Positions 51,174 to 62,233 are shown, numbered from the stretch's first letter. The stretch is DNA of 64,000 nucleotides from Kineosporia sp. NBRC 101731 (GCF_030269305.1 NZ_BSTC01000005.1:248001-312000); one strand, 5' to 3'. Numbers and translations are program-made. The notes: a model not told the origin generated them from the sequence alone.

Positions 51174-52337
51174 ATGGTCGTGTGTCATCTCCCCGAGGGA
51201 CTGAGTCGTGCGCGGGCGTTGCGCGACGTGCTGCTCGCCCTGGCACTGATCGTCTTCGCGTTCGCGACCGGTGGCACGTTCGCCGTGGTGCTGGGAGCCG
51301 TGAACCGGGACCGGCCCGACGACCTTCTGTCGGTGGTTCTGTTACTGGCGCAGTGCCTTCCGCTGATCGTGCGGCGGACCCGGCCGGATCTCGCGCTGGG
51401 CGTGATCGGCCTGGCCTGGGGCGTTTACCAACTGATGGGGTATGAGGGCAGTAGCGCCGGGCTGGCCCTCTACATCGTCCTCTACAGCGCGGGCGCCCAC
51501 CTGACGCGCAGACGCTGGCAGACCGCCGCCGGGGCGACGTTCGGTTACCTGGTGCTCGCTGTGACCCTGCACCGTACCCCGTACCACGAGACACCGCTCA
51601 GTTACGTGACGTTCGCGCCTGTGCTCGTGCTGTTCTGGATGATCGGTGAGGGAGTTCGCGCCCGGACCCGGGCCGAGGCGGCGCGCCGGGCGGCCCAGAA
51701 ACGCGAGGCGGTGGCGCAGGAACGGGCCCACATCGCGCGGGAACTGCACGACGTGGTCACGCATCACGTCACGGCGATGGTGGTGCAGGCCGAAGCCCTG
51801 CCCTACCTGCTGCCGGGTAACCCCGACAAGGTCCGCGACGGGCTCGGAACCATCAGCGCCACCGGGCGTTCCGCGATGACCGACCTGCGTGAACTGCTCG
51901 ACGTGCTGCACGACCCGGGCACCTCCACCGACCAGGAACGCACCCCGGCCCGCGAGTCCCTCGAGGTCCTGGTCGAGCGCGCCCGCGCCGCCGGGCAGGA
52001 TGTCACGTTCGCCGAGCACGGCGACCCCGCCCCGATCCCCACCGGCCTGGGTCTGGCCCTGCAGCGCGTGGTGCAGGAATCCCTGACGAACGCCCTGAAA
52101 CACGCCCCGGGCCGCACCACCGCGGTGACCCTGACCCATGGTGAGGACGAACTCGACGTCGCCGTGGTCACGTCCGGCGGGGCCACGACCCCCCGCCGCC
52201 CCTGGGCCCGTTCCGGGCGCGGCATCAACGGTATGCGCGACCGCGTGGCCGCTTTCGGCGGTGAACTGACGGTGGGACAGGAGCCGGGCGGCGGTTTCGC
52301 GGTGCGGGCGAAGTTGCCGCGCCGGCCGGCTGCCTGA
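51174..52337 (+). CDS. Membrane-bound sensor histidine kinase (HisKA_3 type)
   Basis: A 387-residue kinase of the NarL/DesK-like class common in actinobacteria. Four to five membrane segments fill residues 15-160. HIARELHDVVTHHVTAMVVQ holds the phospho-acceptor His (about 191). RVVQESLTNALKHAPGR is the N-box and GRGINGMRDRVAAFGGEL the G-box of the ATPase domain. The usual LuxR-type response regulator gene is absent on both sides, so its partner must be elsewhere. ATG 51174 is chosen ahead of the first hydrophobic segment; the ribosome-binding site is weak. The signal is unknown. Confidence 0.9.
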   Translation: MVVCHLPEGLSRARALRDVLLALALIVFAFATGGTFAVVLGAVNRDRPDDLLSVVLLLAQCLPLIVRRTRPDLALGVIGLAWGVYQLMGYEGSSAGLALYIVLYSAGAHLTRRRWQTAAGATFGYLVLAVTLHRTPYHETPLSYVTFAPVLVLFWMIGEGVRARTRAEAARRAAQKREAVAQERAHIARELHDVVTHHVTAMVVQAEALPYLLPGNPDKVRDGLGTISATGRSAMTDLRELLDVLHDPGTSTDQERTPARESLEVLVERARAAGQDVTFAEHGDPAPIPTGLGLALQRVVQESLTNALKHAPGRTTAVTLTHGEDELDVAVVTSGGATTPRRPWARSGRGINGMRDRVAAFGGELTVGQEPGGGFAVRAKLPRRPAA

Positions 52338-52353
52338 GAGACCAGGCACCTGG

Positions 52354-53133
52354 TCACGGCGCCGCGGGCGGCTCCATCAGCCAGAGCCGGTTGCCGTCGG
52401 GATCCTTGATCGCGGCCATCCGCCCGAACGGGCTGTCGAAGTCGCGGCCGGTGATCCGGCCGCCGGTGCTCTCGACGAACTCCAGGGCCTCGGTGATGCT
52501 GCGGACCTGGAAGTACGCGAGCCAGTAGGGGGACGCGTCGTCCTCACCCATCATCGGGCCGATACCGCCCAGGGGCCATTCCTCGTCCGGATGCGAGTAG
52601 GTCTGGTAGGTGTCGCCCGCGCCCATCTCCGGCGGTAGCGGTGCGTTGTCGAAACCGAAGATCCGGCGGTAGAACTCGCGGGCGGCGGTCGGATCGGACG
52701 AGCGCAGGTCGTCCCAGACGAAGGCGCCGGCGTCGCGCACGTGGCCGCTGCCGATGGCATCGCCCGCCTGCCAGAGCCCGAACGGTGCCCCGGCCGGGTC
52801 GCAGGCCACCGCCCGATGTCCGCGGGTACCCGCGCTGCGGGGCGGCAGCAGGATCTGCCCGCCGTGCGCCACCACGGCCTCGGCGGTCGCCCGCAGATCG
52901 TCCGCGGCGAAGTGGATCAGCCAGCCGGTGGGCGCGTCCTCGTGGATCTCGGTGATCCCGGCCGCCTCGGCGCCGTCCACCGTCGCGATCACCAGGGAGT
53001 GCTCCGAGGGCGACCGCTCGAACGACCACCCCAGCAACGGCCCGTAGAACGCCCGGGCATCGTCGACGTCCACCGCCGAGAGCTCGGTCCAGCAGGGTGT
53101 TCCCGCGCGCCAGCGTTCGGTCCGGATGGCCAC
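52354..53133 (-). CDS. VOC-superfamily protein, two glyoxalase-like domains
   Basis: A 259-residue protein with two tandem vicinal-oxygen-chelate modules (about 8-123 and 133-255). Each shows the paired pattern (WTELSAVDVDDARAFYGPLL and WDDLRSSDPTAAREFYRRIF; ACDPAGAPFGLWQ and IKDPDGNRLWLM). Relatives include hydrolases and proteins that bind antibiotics, and the function is open. The start is GTG 53133 after GGAG. It converges with the histidine kinase, 16 bases apart, and is divergent from the methionine synthase gene. Confidence 0.85.
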   Translation of the reverse strand: MAIRTERWRAGTPCWTELSAVDVDDARAFYGPLLGWSFERSPSEHSLVIATVDGAEAAGITEIHEDAPTGWLIHFAADDLRATAEAVVAHGGQILLPPRSAGTRGHRAVACDPAGAPFGLWQAGDAIGSGHVRDAGAFVWDDLRSSDPTAAREFYRRIFGFDNAPLPPEMGAGDTYQTYSHPDEEWPLGGIGPMMGEDDASPYWLAYFQVRSITEALEFVESTGGRITGRDFDSPFGRMAAIKDPDGNRLWLMEPPAAP

Positions 53134-53287
53134 GTGCGTCTCCAGTTCCGTCGTGGTGCGGCGCTCGGGTGAGGAGCGCCGGCCGTCTACAAGATCTCGC
53201 GGACAGTAGCCGCGTGATCACCGTACTGGGTGGCGGCCCGCAACCGGGGCTGACGCAGTGGGTCGTTCGGCGCCGTAGGCTCGCAGG

Positions 53288-54367
53288 GTGTCGACCCCCA
53301 CTGACAACCTTCATCTTCCCGACCCGGCCGATGCCTCCGGCGCCTCTGGTGAGGATGCGGTCGTGATCGGCCCGGGCGCGGCCACCGGCATCGGTTCGTG
53401 GCCGGGCACCGACGTCCTGGACACCATGCGCGTGGTCTTCGGCGAGCTCGGCGATCCGCCGGCGATCCCGCACCTGCCCGAACTGCCCGCGCGGGGGCCG
53501 GGCGCGGACATGATCGGACGGGGCGCCGGTCTGCTCGTCGACCTGCCCGTCGACCTTCAGCCGTCCGGGTGGCGCCTGGTCGACCACCCCGGCCGCGACC
53601 ACAGCCGCACCCGGTCGTGGTTGCGGCAGGACCTGGACGTGCTCGCGGAGGTCGCCGACGGGTACGAGGGCCTGCTGAAGGTTCAGGTCACCGGCCCGTG
53701 GACGCTCGCGGCGAACCTGTGGTTGCCGCGCCTGGAGCGCGTGGTGGTGGACAAGGGGGCCTGTCGCGACGTGATCGAGTCCTTGGCCGAGGGCGTCCGA
53801 CAGCATCTCCAGGAGGTGCAGCGGCTGGTGCCGAAGGCCCGGCTGGTGCTGCAGGTCGACGAACCCTCCGTACAGTCCGTGCTGGAGGGTTCGCTGCCCA
53901 CGGCCAGTGGCTTCGGGCGGCTGCGGGCGGTTGACGGGCCGGTCGTGATCGAAGGGCTGCGGACGGTGCTGGAGGCGGCGACCGCGGCCGGTGCGGTGCG
54001 TACCGTGCTGCACTGCTGTGCCTCGAAACCGCCGGTGGAGGTGCTGATCCGGTCGGGCGCGTCGGCACTGTCGCTGGACGTGTCGCAGCTGGGTACCCAG
54101 CGCTGGGAGCAGGTGGCCGAGGCCACCGAGAACGGTCTGGGGCTGTGGGCGGGAGTCGTGCCGACGGCCTCCGGTCTGAAGCCCGCGGCCGTGGCCGACG
54201 CGGTCTGGAACCCGTGGCGCCGGCTCGGGCTGGATCCGAAGTCCGTCGCGGACGTCGTTCTCACCCCGGTCTGTGGGCTCGCCGGATCTTCTCCCCAGCA
54301 GGCTCGCTCGGCGCTGAAGGTGGCGCGTGAGGCGGCGCGCATCCTGAGTGAGAAGGCGTACGAGTAG
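53288..54367 (+). CDS. Cobalamin-independent methionine synthase-like protein (single catalytic domain)
   Basis: A 359-residue protein that matches only the C-terminal catalytic half of MetE. ATGIGSWPGTDV opens the barrel, LKVQVTGPWTLAANLWL and LVLQVDEPSV are typical, and the zinc ligands are present (His and Cys in VLHCCASKP, Cys in TPVCGLAGSS). Short forms like this lie next to ligA in mycobacteria, and their methyl donor is not settled. The GTG 53288 start has a weak AGG. It lies directly upstream of ligA on the same strand, in the conserved actinobacterial order. Confidence 0.85.
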   Translation: MSTPTDNLHLPDPADASGASGEDAVVIGPGAATGIGSWPGTDVLDTMRVVFGELGDPPAIPHLPELPARGPGADMIGRGAGLLVDLPVDLQPSGWRLVDHPGRDHSRTRSWLRQDLDVLAEVADGYEGLLKVQVTGPWTLAANLWLPRLERVVVDKGACRDVIESLAEGVRQHLQEVQRLVPKARLVLQVDEPSVQSVLEGSLPTASGFGRLRAVDGPVVIEGLRTVLEAATAAGAVRTVLHCCASKPPVEVLIRSGASALSLDVSQLGTQRWEQVAEATENGLGLWAGVVPTASGLKPAAVADAVWNPWRRLGLDPKSVADVVLTPVCGLAGSSPQQARSALKVAREAARILSEKAYE

Positions 54368-54394
54368 CCGGCCCTCCGATGTCGGGCGGGTTGA

Positions 54395-56695
<2,301 letters not shown>

Positions 56696-56735
56696 CCCGC
56701 TGCGGTCCGGCCCTACGCATCGTGCCGACCCCGCG

Positions 56736-56782
56736 CATCGTGTGCATTCCTCGCGCCCCGGCCGCAACGACTGCACACGATG
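56736..56782. repeat. Imperfect inverted repeat related to 21213-21259
   Basis: CATCGTGTGCA (56736-56746) pairs exactly with TGCACACGATG (56772-56782), with a partly paired inner region. The left arm, ATCGTGTGCATTCCTCGCG, differs from the arm at 21214 by one base. It lies between convergent ligA and the next gene and probably ends transcription from both sides. Confidence 0.8.
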
Positions 56783-56787
56783 ACTTC

Positions 56788-57579
56788 TCAGACCCAGCTG
56801 GTGACCGCCGACAAGACCTGGCGCACGGTGGTGGCGACCGGCCGGATCAGGGTCTCGTTCACCTGGCGGGCTTCGGCGGCGACTCCCCGGCCGATCGAGC
56901 GGGCCAGGGCGGCGATCGCCCGGCCGAAGGGGGCGACGACGTTCTGCCAGATCCAGCGGGTCGCCAGGCCGAGGGGGCGCAGGGTGTAGCGGTAGGCGAG
57001 GTGCAGCAGCCATCCGGCGCCGCGCCGGCCGGGACGCAGGAAGTACACGTAAAGGCTTCTGATCAGCCAGGTTACGGGTTTTACCACGAGTAGGTGGAGA
57101 GCTCGTCCGATCGCGACGAAGACCGGCGTCAGGAGCTCGGCCAGCCGGGTCACCATCCACTGGAGCCCGTGCGCCGCCGGCGCGATCAGGTAGTTCCGGA
57201 CGAAGCCCAGCACCGGGACGACGACCACGTGCCAGATGAAGCGGCCCGGCACGACGACCAGGTACCGGATGAGGAAGAGCGCCGGAACGACCAGCAGGTG
57301 GCGGCCGAGGAAGAGCCCCGGGACGACCAGCAGGTAGCGGCCGATGAAGCATGCCGGGACGACCACTAAGTAGCGCCAGAGAAAGAGCACCGGCACCAGG
57401 ACCAGCTTGTCGAACAGCCAGACCGCGGGCCGGAGTACGTAGTCGGCGAACAGCCTGCCGGCCACCCGGAGCAGCTCCCACGCCAGGCGGAACGGCAGCA
57501 CGACGATGATGGCCAGCACCCGCACCGGCCACGGCACGGTGGGGTCGGGGGAGTAGGTGCGGTGTCCGGGCTCGCTCAC
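56788..57579 (-). CDS. Membrane-associated protein built of 12-residue hydrophobic repeats
   Basis: A 263-residue protein I cannot assign. From about residue 60 it has four near-identical 12-residue units of the form F-hydrophobic-x-Arg-Tyr/His-Leu-Val/Leu-Val-Val-Pro-x-x (for example FLWRYLVVVPAC, FIGRYLLVVPGL), then two looser ones, then similar but irregular segments with Arg, Trp and Pro down to the C-terminus. The spacing of Arg and Pro suggests short in-plane or hairpin helices at the membrane rather than normal spanning helices. GTG 57579 is taken as start; the open frame extends to 57747 without support. It converges with ligA. Confidence 0.7.
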   Translation of the reverse strand: MSEPGHRTYSPDPTVPWPVRVLAIIVVLPFRLAWELLRVAGRLFADYVLRPAVWLFDKLVLVPVLFLWRYLVVVPACFIGRYLLVVPGLFLGRHLLVVPALFLIRYLVVVPGRFIWHVVVVPVLGFVRNYLIAPAAHGLQWMVTRLAELLTPVFVAIGRALHLLVVKPVTWLIRSLYVYFLRPGRRGAGWLLHLAYRYTLRPLGLATRWIWQNVVAPFGRAIAALARSIGRGVAAEARQVNETLIRPVATTVRQVLSAVTSWV

Positions 57580-57678
57580 GGCCCAGGGACGACACCGCGG
57601 CCCAGCTTGTTGCACGTCGCCGGTCCGGAGCGGGTTGCGGGGAGACTGCTGAACAAGACATTCGCCGGCCCCTTCGTT

Positions 57679-57789
57679 CGTGATCATGCGATCCCCCAGC
57701 CCTCGGCCGGGAGGTGCCCCACTTCTCCGGTGTTCCAGAACTTCCACGCCCAGAGTTCTAGAACTCTGGGGAGGTTTTGCATGATCACG
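57679..57789. repeat. Dispersed repeat, inverted pair with one interrupted arm
   Basis: The forward copy (57753-57789) is intact and matches the copies at 1079 and 11802. The reverse copy starts correctly (CGTGATCATGC, 57679-57689) but is then interrupted by about 30 unrelated bases before a diverged remainder (CTTCTCCGGTGTTCCAGAAC). The pair lies between two divergent genes. Confidence 0.8.
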
Positions 57790-57877
57790 GAAGAAGTTGG
57801 GGGGATTACGTGAGGGTCAGGGGGCGAGTGCGGTGAACGGACTGGGCGGATCGGGGGCGGCGTGGTGGGATTCACGG

Positions 57878-59530
57878 ATGGACGCTGACGTCATCGTGGT
57901 GGGGGCCGGGCTGGCTGGGCTGGTAGCGACGGCCGAGCTGGTGGACGCGGGACGGCGGGTGATCCTCGTCGACCAGGAGAGCGACCAGAACGTGGGGGGT
58001 CAGGCGCACTGGTCGTTCGGCGGGCTGTTCCTCGTGGACTCGCCGGAGCAGCGCCGGATGAAGATCAGGGACTCGCACGAGCTGGCCTGGCAGGACTGGC
58101 AGGACACCGCCGGGTTCGACCGCGACGAGGACCACTGGCCGCGGCGCTGGGCGGAGGCCTACGTCGACTTCGCCGCGGGGGAGAAACGGTCGTGGCTGAG
58201 TCAGCGGGGCCTGAAGTGGTTCCCGCTGGTGGGCTGGCCCGAGCGCGGTGAGGGCCGGCCCGGCGGGATCGGCAACACCGTGCCGCGGTTCCACATCACC
58301 TGGGGCACGGGGCCAGGCGTGGTGGAGCCGTTCGAGCGCCGCGTGCGCGAGGCCGTGGCCCTGGGCCAGGTGACACTGGCGTTGCGGCACCGGGTGGACG
58401 ATCTGGTCGTCCGTGACGGTGCGGTCACCGGGGTCGCGGGGCAGCGACTGGAGGCGGACCGGCGTCCCCGGGGTGTGAACGGAAATCACCGGGAGATGGG
58501 TGAATTCAGTTTCAGTGCGGAGGCGGTGATCGTGACCTCCGGCGGTATCGGAGGCAGTCACGACCGGGTGCGGGAGGCATGGCCGCAGCGACTGGGCACC
58601 GCCCCGTCCACCATGGTCACCGGTGTCCCCGCGCACGTGGACGGCCGGATGATCCCGATCACGCAGCGCGCGGGCGGCTGCGTGATCAACCCGGACCGGA
58701 TGTGGCACTACACCGAGGGCCTGCACAACTGGGACGAGGTCTGGCCCGGCCACGGCATCCGGATCCTGCCCGGTCCCTCGTCGCTGTGGCTGGACGCGAC
58801 CGGCCACCGGCTGCCGGCCCACCTGTACCCGGGCGCCGACACCCTGGGAACGCTGGAGTACCTGCGCACCACGGGCCACGACCACAGCTGGTTCGTGCTG
58901 AACCAGAAGATCGTGGAGAAGGAGTTCACGCTGAGCGGTTCCGAACAGAACCCGGATCTCACCGGGAAGTCGGTGCGGCAGCTGCTGCAGCGGGTGAAGC
59001 CCGGGCCGACCCGGCCGGTGCAGGACTTCCTCGACAACGGCAAGGACTTCGTCATCGCCGACAACCTGCCGGACCTGGTGCGGGCGATGAACGAGACCAC
59101 CCCGCAGCCGCTGCTGGACCTGGCCGACGTCGAGGCCGCAGTGCTGGAGCGCGACCGGCAGATCGTCGACCCCTCGTCCACCGACGACCAGATCCTCGCC
59201 ATCCGCGACCTGCGCAGTTACTTCGGCTACCGGCTGCTACGGACGGCGGGCGAGCGGCGGCTGCTCGATCCGACGGCGGGCCCGCTGATCGCGGTGCGGC
59301 TGAGCGTATTGACCCGCAAAACCCTGGGTGGCCTGCAGACCGATCTCGGCTCCCGGGTGCTGACCGAGGCCGGCGAACCGGTGCCCGGCCTGTACGCGGC
59401 GGGCGAGTGCGCCGGGTTCGGCGGCGGCGGGATGCACGGATATCGCGCTCTGGAAGGAACTTTCCTGGGCGGGTGCATCTTCAGCGGGAGAACAGCGGGG
59501 CGATCAGCAGCCGAGGCAACCCGCGCCTAA
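57878..59530 (+). CDS. FAD-binding dehydrogenase (KstD/fumarate reductase flavoprotein superfamily)
   Basis: A 550-residue flavoprotein. The N-terminal dinucleotide fold (DVIVVGAGLAGLVATAELVD) with an acidic residue in ILVDQESDQNVGGQA, an internal VIVTSGGIGG, and the C-terminal FAD loop (GLYAAGECAGFGGGGMHGYR, then LEGTFLGGCIFSGR) place it in the FAD_binding_2 family that includes 3-ketosteroid dehydrogenases. The substrate is unknown. ATG 57878 starts right at the fold; upstream GTG codons are possible. The dispersed repeat lies 90 bases upstream. Confidence 0.88.
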   Translation: MDADVIVVGAGLAGLVATAELVDAGRRVILVDQESDQNVGGQAHWSFGGLFLVDSPEQRRMKIRDSHELAWQDWQDTAGFDRDEDHWPRRWAEAYVDFAAGEKRSWLSQRGLKWFPLVGWPERGEGRPGGIGNTVPRFHITWGTGPGVVEPFERRVREAVALGQVTLALRHRVDDLVVRDGAVTGVAGQRLEADRRPRGVNGNHREMGEFSFSAEAVIVTSGGIGGSHDRVREAWPQRLGTAPSTMVTGVPAHVDGRMIPITQRAGGCVINPDRMWHYTEGLHNWDEVWPGHGIRILPGPSSLWLDATGHRLPAHLYPGADTLGTLEYLRTTGHDHSWFVLNQKIVEKEFTLSGSEQNPDLTGKSVRQLLQRVKPGPTRPVQDFLDNGKDFVIADNLPDLVRAMNETTPQPLLDLADVEAAVLERDRQIVDPSSTDDQILAIRDLRSYFGYRLLRTAGERRLLDPTAGPLIAVRLSVLTRKTLGGLQTDLGSRVLTEAGEPVPGLYAAGECAGFGGGGMHGYRALEGTFLGGCIFSGRTAGRSAAEATRA

Positions 59531-59594
59531 AACCTCACGGAGGGGTTGGTCGGGGGTTTACCGCGTCGTATCGCGGTTGATGCAGGATGTGGGC

Positions 59595-60998
59595 ATGGCC
59601 GTCAGTCTGCGACCGGGACCCCCGCTGCGCTTCATCACCCCTTCGATGACCCCTGCCCTGCGCCGTTACATCGACAACGAGGCGAGCAGCGCAGCCGTCC
59701 TGCTGGTCGCGAGTCTGGTGGCTCTGCTGTGGGTGAACTCGCCGTGGGGCGAGAGTTATCACCACCTGTGGGAACTGCCGGTGCGGATGTCCTTGGGCGA
59801 CGGGGTGTTCGAGCTCGACCTGCATCACTTCGTCAACGACGCCGCGATGGCCGTGTTCTTCATGGTGGTCGGGCTGGAGGTGGCGCGCGAGACCACGGCC
59901 GGTGAGCTGAGCGACCGCCGGGTGATGAGCGTGCCCGCCATCGGCGCGGTCGGCGGTCTGACCGTGCCGATCGTGATCTACCTGATCATCAACGGCGTGT
60001 TCGGTGACGGTGGCGAGGCGATGCAGGGCTGGGGCATCGTGATGTCCACCGACACGGCGTTCGTGCTCGGTGTGCTGGCCCTGTTCGGCCCGCGCTGCCC
60101 CGACCGGCTGCGGATGTTCCTGCTGGCTCTGGCCGTGGTCGACGACATCGGCGCGATCACCGTGATGGCGATCTTCTACTCCGAGGAGATCCGGATCGGG
60201 CCGCTCCTGGTGATGATCGCGATCGTCGGGCTCTTCGTCGCGCTGCGCTGGGTCGGCTACTGGAAGCTCACGCCGTACGTCTTCCTCACCGTGGCCCTGT
60301 GGTTCGCCGCCTACGCCTGCGGGGTGCACCCCACGCTGGCCGGCGTGCTCGCCGGTCTCCTGATCCCCGCGTCCACCCCCCAGAGCCGTGGCCGGGAGCT
60401 GGTCATCTTCGGCCGGGCCCTGATCGAGAACCCCTCGGCCGACGGCGTGCGGCTGGCGAACCTCGCGGCCAACTCCACCGTCTCGGCCAACGAGCGCCTG
60501 CAGAGCTGGCTGCACCCCTGGTCGGCGTTCGCCATCATCCCGGCGTTCGGCCTGGCCAACGCCGGGGTCGAGCTCAGCGCCGAGACCCTGAACGCGGCCC
60601 TGACCTCCACCGTCACCATCGGCGTGGCCGTCAGCCTGCTCGTCGGCAACGGGGTCGGGATCACCCTGTTCGCCATCGCGGCCCTGCGCAGCGGTGTGGG
60701 CGTGCTGCCCGGCGGGGTGCGCTACAGCCACCTGTTCGGCGCGGCGCTGCTGGCCGGGATCGGGTTCACCATCTCGCTGTTCATCACCGACCTGGCCTTC
60801 ACCGACCAGCTCCTGCGCGACGAGGCGAAGATCGGCATCCTGGTCGGCTCGCTGGTCTCCGCCGTGGTCGGGGCCTGGGTGCTGCGGGTCATGGGTGAGC
60901 GCATGCCGCTGTGCTCACCCGCCGGCGACACCGCGCCGCCGCAACTGCCGCCGCTGCCCTGGACCGCCCCCGGCTTCCCCGCGCCCTTCCCGAGGTGA
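59595..60998 (+). CDS. nhaA: Na+/H+ antiporter NhaA
   Basis: A 467-residue membrane antiporter with about twelve helices. The ion-binding aspartate pair is in LAVVDDIGAITVMAI (Asp183, Asp184), and AMAVFFMVVGLEVARE, GVHPTLAGVLAGLLIP and GIGFTISLFITDLAF are family signatures. It exchanges sodium for protons across the membrane. ATG 59595 has AGGA at a good distance; TTG 59577 and ATG 59580 are upstream alternatives. In several actinobacteria NhaA carries a thioredoxin-fold domain at its end, and here a DsbA-like protein is encoded next door on the other strand. Confidence 0.93.
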   Translation: MAVSLRPGPPLRFITPSMTPALRRYIDNEASSAAVLLVASLVALLWVNSPWGESYHHLWELPVRMSLGDGVFELDLHHFVNDAAMAVFFMVVGLEVARETTAGELSDRRVMSVPAIGAVGGLTVPIVIYLIINGVFGDGGEAMQGWGIVMSTDTAFVLGVLALFGPRCPDRLRMFLLALAVVDDIGAITVMAIFYSEEIRIGPLLVMIAIVGLFVALRWVGYWKLTPYVFLTVALWFAAYACGVHPTLAGVLAGLLIPASTPQSRGRELVIFGRALIENPSADGVRLANLAANSTVSANERLQSWLHPWSAFAIIPAFGLANAGVELSAETLNAALTSTVTIGVAVSLLVGNGVGITLFAIAALRSGVGVLPGGVRYSHLFGAALLAGIGFTISLFITDLAFTDQLLRDEAKIGILVGSLVSAVVGAWVLRVMGERMPLCSPAGDTAPPQLPPLPWTAPGFPAPFPR

Positions 60999-61006
60999 CC
61001 ACCGAT

Positions 61007-61052
61007 CACCATGGTGGACGCCCACCCGCGCGGGTGGGCGTCCACCATGGTG
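61007..61052. terminator. Perfect 46-bp palindrome, probable bidirectional terminator
   Basis: All 23 base pairs from 61007/61052 to the centre CCCGCGCGGG match. It extends to 61004-61055 with one mismatch. It lies between the convergent nhaA and DsbA-like genes. The outer arm CCATGGTGGACG is shared with the hairpin at 29827-29860. Confidence 0.9.
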
Positions 61053-61053
61053 G

Positions 61054-61710
61054 TCACCCCCGACCGAACCGGCGCCGCCGCGCCGGAGCCGAGTTACCGA
61101 GTGCCGCGCGCCGCAGCGACGGGACGTCGACGACCCCCTGATAGGGCGCACCGTCGATGAACAGGGTCGGCGTGCCGACGACCCCGCTCGCGATGCCCGC
61201 CGCGTAGTCGGCCTGCACCAGTGGGGCGAACTCCTGGGCCTTCTCGCCCGCCGCCCGGTCCGGATCGGCGCCGACGAACTCGGCGTAGAGCCGCAGGTCG
61301 CCGTCGGTGAGCCGGGTCTGGTTCTTGAACAGCTTGTGGTGCATCTTCCAGAACACCTCCGACCCGCCCGTGACCTCGGCCGACTCCGCGGCCAGGGCGG
61401 CGGTGAGGGCGAAGGGATGGGTCTCGAAGAGCGGGAAGTTCTGGAAGACCAGCCGGATCCGCCCGTCCGACGACTCGACCAGCTCGTGCAGCGCGGGAGC
61501 CGCCCCGGCGCAGTACGGGCACTCGTAGTCACCGAACTCGACGATGCAGATCTCGGCGTCGGGATTGCCGAAGACATGACGGGCCCGCGCGGTGACGGCT
61601 TCGGCGGTGGTGTCCATCTCGCGGGGCCGGACGGCGTTGAAGGGCTCGAGCTCGGGTGTGCCCTCGTCGGTGGGCACTGGGGTGCTGGTGGAATCCACGT
61701 CCTGGGACAC
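61054..61710 (-). CDS. DsbA-family thioredoxin-fold protein
   Basis: A 218-residue protein. After about 50 polar residues comes a thioredoxin fold with the redox pair Cys64-Pro-Tyr-Cys67 (EFGDYECPYCAGAAPAL), a helical insertion (HPFALTAALAAESAEV), and the cis-proline region GVVGTPTLFIDGAPYQGV. No signal peptide is visible, so it is probably cytoplasmic, unlike classical DsbA. Dithiol oxidoreductase activity is likely; partners are unknown. GTG 61710 follows GGAGG. It is convergent with nhaA. Confidence 0.88.
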   Translation of the reverse strand: MSQDVDSTSTPVPTDEGTPELEPFNAVRPREMDTTAEAVTARARHVFGNPDAEICIVEFGDYECPYCAGAAPALHELVESSDGRIRLVFQNFPLFETHPFALTAALAAESAEVTGGSEVFWKMHHKLFKNQTRLTDGDLRLYAEFVGADPDRAAGEKAQEFAPLVQADYAAGIASGVVGTPTLFIDGAPYQGVVDVPSLRRAALGNSAPARRRRFGRG

Positions 61711-61936
61711 GGGACGACCTCCGGAAGCAGGGCGGGCGGGGACCGGCTGACGTAGCCGGACCCGGGGCCACCAGATTACGTAGATGAAACAGCCGCCGCA
61801 GGCGAGCGGCGCATGGCCTGGGTGATCGTGACCGTAGGATGTTCACCGGTGTAGGACGACACTAGGAAGGTTGTCTGATGCACCCGAATTCTTTGAAGTA
61901 GTTGCACTGTCACCGACTGCAAGGGAGATGCTCCTC

Positions 61937-62233
61937 ATGCCCGCCATCTCGCGCGATGAGGTGGCCCACCTCGCCGGACTGGCCCGGATCGAGATGAGTC
62001 CCGACGAACTGGACCGGATGGCCGGTCAGCTCGACGTGATCCTCGGTGCCGTCGCCCAGGTCCGTGAGGTGGCCGGGGACGACGTGCCCGCCACGTCGCA
62101 CCCCATGCCACTCGTCAACGTGACCCGCCCGGACGTGCCGCGCCCCGGCCTGTCCGCGGAGCAGGCACTCGCGGGAGCCCCGGCACAGCAGGAGCAGCGC
62201 TTCCGTGTGCCCCGCATTCTTGAGGAGGACTGA
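61937..62233 (+). CDS. gatC: Aspartyl/glutamyl-tRNA amidotransferase subunit C
   Basis: A 98-residue GatC, the small subunit that holds GatA and GatB together. [20 protein letters not shown] at the start and [15 protein letters not shown] with FRVPRIL at the end are standard. ATG 61937 has GGGAGATG upstream and gives the normal family length; the open frame from 61871 would add 22 non-conserved residues. Its stop overlaps the gatA start by one base (TGATG). Confidence 0.94.
   Translation: MPAISRDEVAHLAGLARIEMSPDELDRMAGQLDVILGAVAQVREVAGDDVPATSHPMPLVNVTRPDVPRPGLSAEQALAGAPAQQEQRFRVPRILEED

Noticed and set aside
50714-51445. Open frame through the G-rich array giving Gly/Cys/Arg repeats
   Set aside because: The frame exists because the repeats lack stops; the repeat units are not a constant multiple of three and the protein shows no known fold. 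It also runs into the kinase gene in another frame.
57562-57813. Short frame ending in the ATG region of the dispersed repeat
   Set aside because: It is antisense of the repeat-protein gene start plus the repeat itself.
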